From Novosphingobium sp. (GTDB lineage: Bacteria > Pseudomonadota > Alphaproteobacteria > Sphingomonadales > Sphingomonadaceae): a DNA stretch of 64,000 bases. Position 1 is the first letter of the stretch. Every line of letters starts with the position of its first letter. Positions 42,284-50,155 of this stretch are shown here, piece after piece. The position numbers were made by a program, and so were the translations under genes. The DNA lies in assembly GCA_024236175.1 (NCBI GenBank), contig JACKKY010000001.1:62001-126000 (forward strand). Reading direction: 5' to 3'. The notes beneath the pieces were generated by a model. That model saw only the letters and a list, made by a program, of their open reading frames with translations. It made no database searches and had not been told where the DNA came from.

Positions 42284-43146
42284 TCCGTTTCCCCTTCATT
42301 CCATGTTTCGCGAATTAGCGCGTAGCCTTCGGTGTAGACTTCTTCAGGACTGGCGAAGAAATCCCGCCAGACGCGCGTCGCTGCCGCAAGTTCGGGCACA
42401 GCGCGCCCGAATGCCTCGATGGTCAGCCAGCCATCGTAGCCATATCCACGCAACGCCGTGATCGTCTCCCGGATCTTCGCGTGTCCGCGCCCCGGCGTGC
42501 CCCGGTCATTCTCCGAAATGTGGATATGGGACAGCGCGCCCGAGCGATGCAATTGCTCCAATGCGGCGAGCGGATCCTTCTCTTCGATGTGCGCGTGGAA
42601 CGTGTCGTAATGGATGCCGAACCCCGCCTCGCCCACACGCTCGGCATAAGCGACGCCCTGCTCGCAGGTGTTGAGCAGATACGCCTCGAACCGATTGAGC
42701 AGCTCGACCGCGCAGGCAATGCCCGCCTCATGTGCAATCGGTGCAATCCTGCGGTGCACGTCTGCGCAGTGCTCCAGCTCGGTCGCGTTGGGCTTCTCGC
42801 CGGTGAAGACGCCAAGCGGCTGATACCACGGGCCGCACATGACGGTCGCACCCAGCTCGTGGCAGCAATCAACGACACGGCGCAGGTGATCGAAACCGGC
42901 ATTGCGGTGCGCCTCGTCGGGAGAGACCGGGCTGTGGGCCTCGTCCGGAATCAGGGCAACGGCGGTGCGGTCGAGGCCGATCTCGTCAAGCTTGCTTCCA
43001 AGCCATGTGTAATGGGCCGGATCGCCGGTATCGAAGACCGGCACTTCGACGCCATCGAAGCCGGTCTCCTTCAGCGCCTGGAGCAGGGGCAGATGTTCTT
43101 CAGTGACATGGCCGGTCCACAACAGCAGATTCATCCCGATCTTCAT
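42280..43146 (-). CDS. D-tagatose/allulose 3-epimerase-like TIM barrel
   Basis: A 288-aa cytoplasmic TIM barrel. Metal ligands of the ketose 3-epimerase family appear in order: Glu in AVELLNRFEAY, Asp/His in IHYDTFHAHIEE, His in HIHISENDRGTPGRGH, and Glu in LTIEAFG. SENDRGTPGxGH is very close to D-tagatose and D-allulose 3-epimerases. C3 epimerisation of a ketose is expected; in this operon it could act at C3 of a keto-sugar product. Both ends overlap the neighbours by 4 bp. Confidence 0.85.
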   Translation of the reverse strand: MKIGMNLLLWTGHVTEEHLPLLQALKETGFDGVEVPVFDTGDPAHYTWLGSKLDEIGLDRTAVALIPDEAHSPVSPDEAHRNAGFDHLRRVVDCCHELGATVMCGPWYQPLGVFTGEKPNATELEHCADVHRRIAPIAHEAGIACAVELLNRFEAYLLNTCEQGVAYAERVGEAGFGIHYDTFHAHIEEKDPLAALEQLHRSGALSHIHISENDRGTPGRGHAKIRETITALRGYGYDGWLTIEAFGRAVPELAAATRVWRDFFASPEEVYTEGYALIRETWNEGETE

Positions 43147-44468
43147 TCGGCAGCCTCCTGTGCTTCGACCACAAACGAACGGGCTCTTGCGCTGCGCTCA
43201 AAAAACCAGACAGCGCCGAAGATGAAGAACAGGACCGCCGGTATGATGGCGATGACCTGGAAGCTCTGCTCGGCTGCATAGGCGAGAACCTGCTGCAAAT
43301 CCGGGCCGGGCTGCAGCGCGGCGAATGCGCCCTCGCCGCCTGCCTTTTCAAGCTTCGCCCGGTCATAGATCTTGCCGATCTCGGGCAGAACGAAATAGAT
43401 AGCCATCGCGCCGGCGAAGCCGAGAATGCCGATACCCCACGGACCGCTGCGCGGATAGCGGCGTGCGGCAGCCGCGAGCATGGTCGGCCACATGAAGCAG
43501 ACGCCGAACGCCCAGAGCGTCGCCGCCACAAGCGCCGTCAGCGGCGATGAGGCGAGGCTGAGTCCGTAAAGCCCGATCGCGGCAGGAATGGTGCAGACGC
43601 ACAGCAGCCCCATGTCCGAAAAGCGCTTCTCCAGCGCCCCGGCGAAATGGCGCATGACGAACATGATCGCCGAAACATAGACCAGCACCAGGATGCCCGG
43701 CATCCCGACTGTCTGGGTCAGCGCGATATCGACCCATGATCCGGGAGCCAGCTCGGCAGAAGCAGTCAGGAACATGATCGCCGGGAAAATCCAGAAACTC
43801 GGCCGCCTGAACGGTTCGGCGAACATCTCCTTGAACGGCACACCAAGATTGGTGCTCTCGGTCTTGGGAAAATCCTGGGTCAGCGCCCAGCCCCCGAACA
43901 GCACGCCCGGCACGCAGATCAGGGCGATCAGCACCTGCCAGCCAAGCCCCAACTCGCTGAACAGGGCAAGGCTGGCAAGGCCGCCGACGACAAGTCCCGC
44001 CGGCCACCAGGCATGAAGCACGTTGAGCCGGTGTGTCTTGTCGTCGGGGTAGAGGGAGGCAGTCACCGGATTGATCGAGGCCTCGGTCGCGCCCCAGCCG
44101 ATCCCGCATACGATCATACCAAGGCTGAGCAGGCCGTAGACCGCATCGATGCCGCCCGCCTGAGGCGACAGGATGATGAGGATCGGACCGAGGATGAAGC
44201 AGGCCGAGGCCAGCAGGATCACCCGCTTGGCGCCGATAATGTCGAGCAGCGGACTGATTAAGAGGAGGCTGAGGGCAAAGCCGAGAAAGGAATAGCCCAG
44301 CACCGCCGCGATCATCTCTCCCGAATGTGCGGGAACAGCGGGATCGAGCAGCGCTGCCTTCATCGCACCGGATGCACCCGTTCGGATCGAGAAGGACAAG
44401 GCCGCAGTGAACAGCGCAAGCACGCAGATCCAGAATATCGCCCTGCGGTTGTATCCGTCGCTCGCCAT
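43143..44468 (-). CDS. MFS transporter (fucose-permease-like)
   Basis: A 441-aa permease with about twelve membrane segments. The arrangement ISPLLDIIGAKRVILL in loop 2-3 and ASINPVTASLYPDDKTHRLNVLHAWWPAG in the first half resemble the FHS (fucose/galactose/glucose:H+ symporter) group; the NxxHxxxxxG pattern after segment 4 is characteristic. It overlaps the epimerase gene (ATGA) and follows the TIM-barrel gene by 31 bp, so it is the uptake step for the product of the pathway. Confidence 0.85.
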   Translation of the reverse strand: MASDGYNRRAIFWICVLALFTAALSFSIRTGASGAMKAALLDPAVPAHSGEMIAAVLGYSFLGFALSLLLISPLLDIIGAKRVILLASACFILGPILIILSPQAGGIDAVYGLLSLGMIVCGIGWGATEASINPVTASLYPDDKTHRLNVLHAWWPAGLVVGGLASLALFSELGLGWQVLIALICVPGVLFGGWALTQDFPKTESTNLGVPFKEMFAEPFRRPSFWIFPAIMFLTASAELAPGSWVDIALTQTVGMPGILVLVYVSAIMFVMRHFAGALEKRFSDMGLLCVCTIPAAIGLYGLSLASSPLTALVAATLWAFGVCFMWPTMLAAAARRYPRSGPWGIGILGFAGAMAIYFVLPEIGKIYDRAKLEKAGGEGAFAALQPGPDLQQVLAYAAEQSFQVIAIIPAVLFFIFGAVWFFERSARARSFVVEAQEAAE

Positions 44469-44499
44469 GGCCGCCTCCCTTGTCGCTTCGTTATCGTTG

Positions 44500-45552
44500 T
44501 CAGGCTCGCCCGAGCCCGAGGACGTCGCGTATCAATTCGTCGTCGGCTCCGGAGCCCGCGAAATCGTCGAAGGCGCTCTCGGCGCGGCGGATCATGTGGC
44601 GGGCGATGAATGGCGCGCCTTCCGCCGCACCCTGTTCCGGATGCTTGAGCGCACATTCCCATTCCAGCACGGCCCAGCCGTCGTATCCGTACTGGGTCAG
44701 CTTGGAGAAAATGGCGGAGAAATCGATCTGCCCGTCTCCCAGCGAGCGGAATCGTCCGGGCCTCTCGACCCAGCCCTGGTACCCGCCATAGACTCCCGAG
44801 CGACCATTGGGACGGAACTCGGCGTCCTTGACGTGGAATGCCCGGATTCGCTCGTGGTAGATGTCGATGAAGGCGAGATAATCGAGCTGCTGCAGCACGA
44901 AATGCGATGGATCGTAGAGAATGTTGGCGCGCGGATGGTTCCCTACCGCATCGAGGAACATTTCAAACGTCACGCCGTCATGCAGATCCTCTCCCGGATG
45001 CAGTTCGTAACAAGCATCGACACCGTGGTCGTCAAAGATGTCCAGGATAGGTTTCCAGCGCCGGGCGAGTTCGGCAAAGCCTTCCTCCACCAGTCCGACA
45101 GGACGTTGCGGCCAAGGATACATTGTGTGCCACAGCAGCGCGCCAGAAAACGTCGCGTGGCTGGTGCAGCCAAACCGCTTGCTCGCTCGCGCCGCCTTCT
45201 TGAGCTGGTCCACCGCCCAATCGGTCCGCGCTTCACGGTTGCCGTGATATTGCGTCGGCGCAAACCCGTCGAACTGACGGTCATAGGCGGGATGGGTGGC
45301 GACCAGCTGACCCTGGAGATGCGTCGAAAGCTCGGTCACTTCCACGCCGTTGGCTGCGCAAACGCCCTTTACTTCGTCAACGTAGTCCTGGCTTTCCGCC
45401 GCCGTGTCGAGATCGAACAGCCGTCCGTCCCAGGTGGGAATCTGCACGCCCTTGTAGCCGAGATCGCCCATATATTTCGTAATGGCGTCAAGCGAGTTGA
45501 ACGGCGCCTCGTCTCCGGCGAATTGCGCAAGGAAAATGGCAGGACCCTTCAT
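44500..45552 (-). CDS. Sugar phosphate isomerase/epimerase-family TIM barrel
   Basis: A 350-aa xylose-isomerase-like TIM barrel without signal peptide. Typical elements are GYKGVQIPTWD, CYELHPGEDLHDG (Glu and His ligands), ILYDPSHFVLQQLD, and HVKDAEFRPNGRSGVYGGYQGW, followed by WAVLEWECALK (Glu ligand). The long form with a C-terminal extension is common beside Gfo/Idh genes in 3-keto-sugar and inositol-type loci. It lies 11 bp downstream of the Gfo/Idh gene. Isomerisation or dehydration of a keto-sugar is the likely chemistry; the substrate is not known. Confidence 0.85.
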   Translation of the reverse strand: MKGPAIFLAQFAGDEAPFNSLDAITKYMGDLGYKGVQIPTWDGRLFDLDTAAESQDYVDEVKGVCAANGVEVTELSTHLQGQLVATHPAYDRQFDGFAPTQYHGNREARTDWAVDQLKKAARASKRFGCTSHATFSGALLWHTMYPWPQRPVGLVEEGFAELARRWKPILDIFDDHGVDACYELHPGEDLHDGVTFEMFLDAVGNHPRANILYDPSHFVLQQLDYLAFIDIYHERIRAFHVKDAEFRPNGRSGVYGGYQGWVERPGRFRSLGDGQIDFSAIFSKLTQYGYDGWAVLEWECALKHPEQGAAEGAPFIARHMIRRAESAFDDFAGSGADDELIRDVLGLGRA

Positions 45553-45563
45553 GGAATTTCCTT

Positions 45564-46703
45564 TCAGAGCTTGACCCAGGCTGCATTCTTGCGGCTCGAT
45601 TCCAGCGCGGCGTCGAGGAAGCGCATGCCGGCAAGCGTATCTTCAAGCGTTGCAAAGCCGGTCTCGCCGCCACCGGAAGTCTCGCCGCGAAGGCTTTCGC
45701 CGAAGGCGCGGTAGATGTTGGCAAAGGCCTCCAGATAGCCTTCCGGATGGCCGCCGGGCGTGCGCTGGATGGCGAGGATATCGGCGTCGAGATAGGTGCG
45801 GTTGGCGCCCGCGTGCCAGATCTCAGTCGGCTTGTCGCGATAGCCGATCCGCATCGTGTTCGGCTCTTCCTGCCGCCAGTGCAGACCAGCCTGTTCACAA
45901 TATACGTCAATGGAAAGGTCGTTGATGTCGCCGACGAGAACCTGGCTGGCCGTCAGCGTCCCCCTGCCGCCCCCCGACAGGCGGAACAGGGCGGCACCGT
46001 CATCGTCGATCGCCCGTCCCGACAGCATGGTCAGCTCAGCGGCGATTTCCGCGATGCGTTCGCCGGTGATGAACTCCACGAGGTTTGCGGCATGCGTGCC
46101 GATGTCGCCGAAGGCACCGGCTGCGCCTGACTGCTTCGGATCGACGCGCCATGCGGCCTGCTTGTTATCGACAAGGTCTTCCGCACGGCTGAGCCAGTCC
46201 TGCGTATACTTCACCATCACCCGGCGTACCGGACCGAACTTGCCGTTGGAGATCAGGCTGCGCGCCTGCTTGACCAGGGGATAGCCGGTATAGGTATGGG
46301 TAATCGCGATGCGGCGACCGGTGCGCGCGGCCGCTTCGGCAATTGCTCGCGCGTTCGCCATGCTGTCCGCCAAAGGCTTGTCGATGATGACGTCGAAACC
46401 CGCCTCCATCGCCGCGATCGCTGGCGGGGCGTGCATATGGTTGGGCGTAACGATCGAGACCGCCTCGATCCGCTCGCCTTCGGCATGAGCCGCCTCGGCT
46501 TCGAGCATATCCTGCCAGCTGGCGTAGTTGCGATCCTCGGACACGCCGATTTCACGTCCCGAGGCGCGTGCCTTTTCCGGCGTGGCAGAGAATGCACCGG
46601 CGACCAGCCGCCAGTTGCCGGCAATCGCCGCCGCCGTGCGGTGAACGCCTCCGATAAAGGCCCCCTGGCCGCCCCCGATCATGCCGTAGCGGATCGGATC
46701 CAT
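45564..46703 (-). CDS. Gfo/Idh/MocA-family oxidoreductase
   Basis: A 379-aa NAD(P)-dependent sugar dehydrogenase. The N-terminal Rossmann domain has MIGGGQGAFIGGVH, and the catalytic Lys lies in DVIIDKPLAD (EKP variant); ITHTYTGYPLVKQAR and GDIGTHAANLVEF follow, the last with the usual His. It is 3 bp after the ThuA-like gene, the same pairing as rhizobial thuA-thuB, where a Gfo/Idh protein makes or uses 3-keto-disaccharides. A perfect GATAGCGCTATC palindrome lies 33 bp before its ATG, inside the end of the ThuA gene. Confidence 0.9.
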   Translation of the reverse strand: MDPIRYGMIGGGQGAFIGGVHRTAAAIAGNWRLVAGAFSATPEKARASGREIGVSEDRNYASWQDMLEAEAAHAEGERIEAVSIVTPNHMHAPPAIAAMEAGFDVIIDKPLADSMANARAIAEAAARTGRRIAITHTYTGYPLVKQARSLISNGKFGPVRRVMVKYTQDWLSRAEDLVDNKQAAWRVDPKQSGAAGAFGDIGTHAANLVEFITGERIAEIAAELTMLSGRAIDDDGAALFRLSGGGRGTLTASQVLVGDINDLSIDVYCEQAGLHWRQEEPNTMRIGYRDKPTEIWHAGANRTYLDADILAIQRTPGGHPEGYLEAFANIYRAFGESLRGETSGGGETGFATLEDTLAGMRFLDAALESSRKNAAWVKL

Positions 46704-46706
46704 CGT

Positions 46707-47621
46707 TTACTCTCCCGCTGCCTCATCGGGCAAATTGATAGCGCTATCATTGCAGCCCTCGCCGGCTTTGCGCAACACCCAATTTGTCGCTCCCAGCAAG
46801 ACGGCCTGGTATTCAGGCTCTGCATAGGCCGATGCCCTGTGTCCGAGAGCGGAATAGAAAGCGCGGCCCTTGCCCTGGCAGTGCCACCAGATCATCGGAT
46901 GGTCGCTGCCCATCGCAATGTCCTGACCGAACGGACCTTCGGGCTTGTAGGTCGCCTCGTCGACGGTCGCGAGGATATTGTACCCCTTTTCGCTCGGCGA
47001 CTTTTCGAAGGAATACCATTCCTCCTCGCGTTCCCAACTGTTCGCAAGGCCGGCGGTTGCGGGATGGGACATGTCGTGGATCCGCATCGTTGCCTTGGGG
47101 AACTGCGGGTCCATTGTATGGCCGATGAACTGCGCACCGATCAGCTCGTCGACATACCATTTCCAGTCATAGCTCATGTCCCCGCCGCTGCCGTGAAAGC
47201 CCAGAAAGCCGCCACCGGCCTCCACATAGTCCCGCATTGCCTTGCGCTGCTCCGGCGTGAAGACATCGCCGCTGACATTGTTGAACACGATGGCATCGAA
47301 GCGGGAGAGGATTTCCGGACTGAACGCCGCTCCGTTCTCGGTCTGGAAGTACCCCCAGCCATTGTCTTTCGCGAACTTCTCGAACAGGGCATTGGCGGCG
47401 GGGATAGCCTCCTCGTGCCGGAAGCCGTTGGTCTTGGAGAAGACGAGAATCGCAGGTCGACCGAGTGCTTCTGGCAAGTCCGGTGGAGTTGTCTCGTAAA
47501 CCTTCACCCCGCCCAGAAAAACGCGCTGGATTGTGCTCCAATTCCAGGCGACCGACCCCGCGAACAAGAGGAGAACGCCTCCCAGGCCATAGAGCATCAC
47601 TTTCAGGATCTTGCGTTTCAT
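46707..47621 (-). CDS. ThuA-like domain protein, membrane-anchored
   Basis: A trehalose-utilisation (ThuA) type class-I amidotransferase-fold protein of 304 aa. Residues 4-27 form a membrane anchor. The fold elements are AILVFSKTNGFRHEEAI, FDAIVFNNVSGDVFTPEQRKAMRDYVEAGGGFLGFHGSGG, WYVDELIGAQFIGHT, and MIWWHCQGKGRAFYSALGH. The start at 47621 follows GGGGA and yields the anchor; an upstream start is less likely. ThuA proteins act on 3-keto-sugars. As first gene of the seven-gene operon it could act in the periplasm beside the GMC oxidase. Confidence 0.87.
   Translation of the reverse strand: MKRKILKVMLYGLGGVLLLFAGSVAWNWSTIQRVFLGGVKVYETTPPDLPEALGRPAILVFSKTNGFRHEEAIPAANALFEKFAKDNGWGYFQTENGAAFSPEILSRFDAIVFNNVSGDVFTPEQRKAMRDYVEAGGGFLGFHGSGGDMSYDWKWYVDELIGAQFIGHTMDPQFPKATMRIHDMSHPATAGLANSWEREEEWYSFEKSPSEKGYNILATVDEATYKPEGPFGQDIAMGSDHPMIWWHCQGKGRAFYSALGHRASAYAEPEYQAVLLGATNWVLRKAGEGCNDSAINLPDEAAGE
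46737..46748. promoter_or_regulatory. LacI-type operator candidate before Gfo/Idh gene
   Basis: GATAGCGCTATC, a perfect palindrome (14 bp if flanks TGATAGCGCTATCA are counted), lies in the 3' end of the ThuA gene and 33 bp before the Gfo/Idh start. It matches the sites before xylB and before the second TonB receptor. Confidence 0.6.
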
Positions 47622-47668
47622 CCAAATGTCCCCTCGCCGACTCCAACCGCTGCCAAGCTTCAGCCATA

Positions 47669-47681
47669 TTGGTAAGACCAA
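47669..47681. promoter_or_regulatory. GntR/FCD-type operator candidate before ThuA gene
   Basis: TTGGTAAGACCAA has 5-bp perfect arms (TTGGT/ACCAA), 47 bp before the ATG of the ThuA-like gene, at the head of the seven-gene operon. Confidence 0.5.
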
Positions 47682-47760
47682 AATGGGCGACCGCAAAGTC
47701 TCTTATGCTCTGCATCCCGAGCTGCTCTGCTCAAATAGCGCGATCGCATGACCAACCGAT

Positions 47761-47782
47761 GGGAACCGATTGATCGGTTCCC
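47761..47782. terminator. Inverted repeat downstream of the PKD hydrolase gene
   Basis: GGGAACCGAT TG ATCGGTTCCC: perfect 10-bp arms with 2 nt between. It lies 78 bp after the stop of the minus-strand hydrolase gene and 139 bp before the ThuA start. As RNA the inner pairs would open to form a loop. It may be a terminator or an operator; no T-tract follows. Confidence 0.4.
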
Positions 47783-47859
47783 ACGTCATCACGGCCGCCT
47801 GCGTGCCTCAACCCGGCTTGACCAAATAGACGATCGATGAATGCCGTTCATTGGCGCGC

Positions 47860-50025
47860 CTATTTCACCACGACACGGACACGGCCAAGTTCGGCGATGC
47901 GGGCATAGGGCGTCTCCTTGTCGCCTTCTCGCTGCGAAACGCCTTCCAGAGCCGGAAAATAGATGCCCGGCGTGTCATAGCTATGTGTGGCGGAAACGGT
48001 TATCTCCTGCACCTTGTCCGGCACGGGTGACCCGGTGGCGAATGACCCACTGCCTTCGAAATCCCACCGCACCGAGACAATGGCCCCGGTGCCCGGGGGA
48101 ACTGTCACTACGCCAGTGAAGGTTACAGGTTCGCCCACACCCACCTCCACTCGCTCACCACCGTCGACGGACAACTGAACCGTCGGCTGGATACCCTTTC
48201 GCTGCGCGGCGTTTTCCGGCGTAACGACCTGGCCTTCGACGATCTCGTACTGCGTGCTTGACGGAGGGACGACGCCTTTCTCCACCCATGCGGCAACATC
48301 GCGCAGCGCCTGTTGCAGGACCGGAACATAGTTGACGATCCGCGCCGGGCTCTCCGCCATCTGCTCGGGCAGAGCATCGCCGTGAAGGGCGTGATTGGTA
48401 TAGTAAAGCCGAACATTATCGGTGGCTTCGGCTCCGTGATAGGCTTCCACTCGCCGGCGGTACCAGTCCGCTTGCCAGGGCATCGCTTCGCGGTCCCAAA
48501 GCGACGCGGCGATGATCATTTTCTCATCGACCTTGCCATTCATCTTCGAGCCCGATGTGGACTGCACGAAGATCGGCCCGATGATCATTGGCCTTTGCGG
48601 ATAGATGGGCTTGCCCGCTCCGTCCCGGAACTGGTCCCACACCGGATAGTCCGGCCCCGGAACCTGGTGGCGATGGTAGGTTTCCATCGCAAGGAAATTG
48701 GAGTTGTCGACCATCACCGCATCCCCGGCAGCGACCTGAGCTACCATTTGCGGATTGACCACGCCAAGCATCACGACATCGCCTTGAAGCGTGTTGAGTG
48801 CGATGCGTTCGCCGGTTGCGGACCCGCTCGACACGACAAGCTCACCGCCCAGCAAGTATTTCGGCGGCGGCGTATCGGACAGGCGGAAACCGACAACCCG
48901 CTTCGCTTCTTCATTGGTTCCCTTGAAGGCGGTGTCGACATTGCCCGGCTGGGCACTGGCAAAGGGATCGTCGGACAGACCGAGACGGTGAGCCTCGAGC
49001 GCGGTGATCGGCTCTGCAATGGTAGTGGAAAACTGGATGCGGTCTTCCTCGAACAGCTCGGGCCGGTCATGGCCAAGATATCCCGGCTTGGTCCAGAAGT
49101 CGGTGAAATAGGTAGGATCTGCCATCGCTACGCCGCCATACAGCGCCGCAAAGCCATGCAGGCCCATCATCCGGTATCCGAACCAGCTTTCCATGGGGAA
49201 GCCCATCAGCTCGATTTCCTTGAGAACTGAGGCTTCATATTCGTTCAGATGCGCATAGGGATCGCCGCTGCCGCCCGGTTCCACCGCGTCGATGATGCCG
49301 GGAAATTTGTCGCGCAATACGCGCAGCGCCTGCATGCGCACTGTGAACATGTTGGGAATGGCCATCAGTGAGCCGGGCACATAGGGCACCGCTCCATCCC
49401 AGACTCCCTGGGTATTTTCTACCGAGCCGATCGTCCGATAGGCACCGCCAGATCCGCCATAGATATAGCCGAACGGGCGCTTGTTCGTGCCATAGACCTG
49501 GCCTGCGACAAGTCGGGAAAACTGCGCGGATGCCGCATTCGCCCGATATGCCGTGATCGTGGGGTCTGCCAGGGCATTGGAGCCCTTCGTCAGGTCAATC
49601 CGCCCTCCACCGTTGGTCTCCACGAAATAGGCGCCGCCATCGATCGACGAGCCGATCTTGTTGTTCTCGTCGACAGGGGCCTCCTGCGCTGCGTTCTCGC
49701 TACCGGGCACGGGCGTAACGTGCTGGAAAAAGCGTCCCTCATACTGGTCGGCCGGCGGAAAATAGTATGAGAAACGAGTGTCGGTGCCCTCGAAGCCGCC
49801 ATGCACATAGCGATGCCGAACCGGCGCTTCGCGCCATTCGTCAATATCGAAATAGGGCTTCCCGAACAGCACATCCTCGCTGTTCCAGCCGGACAGGTCC
49901 AGCGCAGCCTCTTCGATCGCCGCCGGCGACGGTTGGGATACCCCCGTCGTGGCGCAGGCGGAGAGGGCTGCGGCAGATATCGCTACCACAAGAGTCTTGC
50001 GCAGGTTGATCTCTTCGGCCTTCAT
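47860..50025 (-). CDS. Secreted alpha/beta-hydrolase-like lipoprotein with PKD domain
   Basis: A 721-aa exported protein. The N-terminus (KTLVVAISAAALSACATTG) is a lipoprotein signal with Cys in LSAC. The central body holds a G-x-S-x-G nucleophile elbow as YGGSGGAYR and a His-containing ending (YYTNHALHGDALPEQM), so a serine esterase/hydrolase activity is likely. A C-terminal PKD-type Ig domain (VSVRWDFEGSGSFATG, ATHSYDTPGIYF) follows. The ATG at 50025 is chosen; the long upstream reading is antisense to the receptor gene. Removal of an ester group from a plant glycan is a reasonable role beside a TonB receptor, but the substrate is unknown. Confidence 0.72.
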   Translation of the reverse strand: MKAEEINLRKTLVVAISAAALSACATTGVSQPSPAAIEEAALDLSGWNSEDVLFGKPYFDIDEWREAPVRHRYVHGGFEGTDTRFSYYFPPADQYEGRFFQHVTPVPGSENAAQEAPVDENNKIGSSIDGGAYFVETNGGGRIDLTKGSNALADPTITAYRANAASAQFSRLVAGQVYGTNKRPFGYIYGGSGGAYRTIGSVENTQGVWDGAVPYVPGSLMAIPNMFTVRMQALRVLRDKFPGIIDAVEPGGSGDPYAHLNEYEASVLKEIELMGFPMESWFGYRMMGLHGFAALYGGVAMADPTYFTDFWTKPGYLGHDRPELFEEDRIQFSTTIAEPITALEAHRLGLSDDPFASAQPGNVDTAFKGTNEEAKRVVGFRLSDTPPPKYLLGGELVVSSGSATGERIALNTLQGDVVMLGVVNPQMVAQVAAGDAVMVDNSNFLAMETYHRHQVPGPDYPVWDQFRDGAGKPIYPQRPMIIGPIFVQSTSGSKMNGKVDEKMIIAASLWDREAMPWQADWYRRRVEAYHGAEATDNVRLYYTNHALHGDALPEQMAESPARIVNYVPVLQQALRDVAAWVEKGVVPPSSTQYEIVEGQVVTPENAAQRKGIQPTVQLSVDGGERVEVGVGEPVTFTGVVTVPPGTGAIVSVRWDFEGSGSFATGSPVPDKVQEITVSATHSYDTPGIYFPALEGVSQREGDKETPYARIAELGRVRVVVK

Positions 50026-50089
50026 TGGACATTCTCTCTTATGGTATCGGTCGCTTTGCAGCATTGAACCTCGCCAGGCCCGAAGAAAC

Positions 50090-50130
50090 AAAGGACGGCT
50101 GGCCGGATTTTCTCCGGACAACCGTCCTTT
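50090..50130 (-). terminator. Rho-independent terminator after TonB receptor
   Basis: Outer arms AAAGGACGG/CCGTCCTTT (50090-50098, 50122-50130) and an inner CCGGA/TCCGG stem. On the minus strand the hairpin is followed by GTTTC. It lies just after the receptor gene, which ends at 50156. Confidence 0.6.
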
Positions 50131-50155
50131 TCTGGCTTGGACAAGAGCAAGGGGA

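Noticed and set aside
47761..47782. Insertion sequence end or attachment site at the 10-bp inverted repeat
   Set aside because: No transposase, target duplication or second copy was seen; a terminator or operator is simpler.
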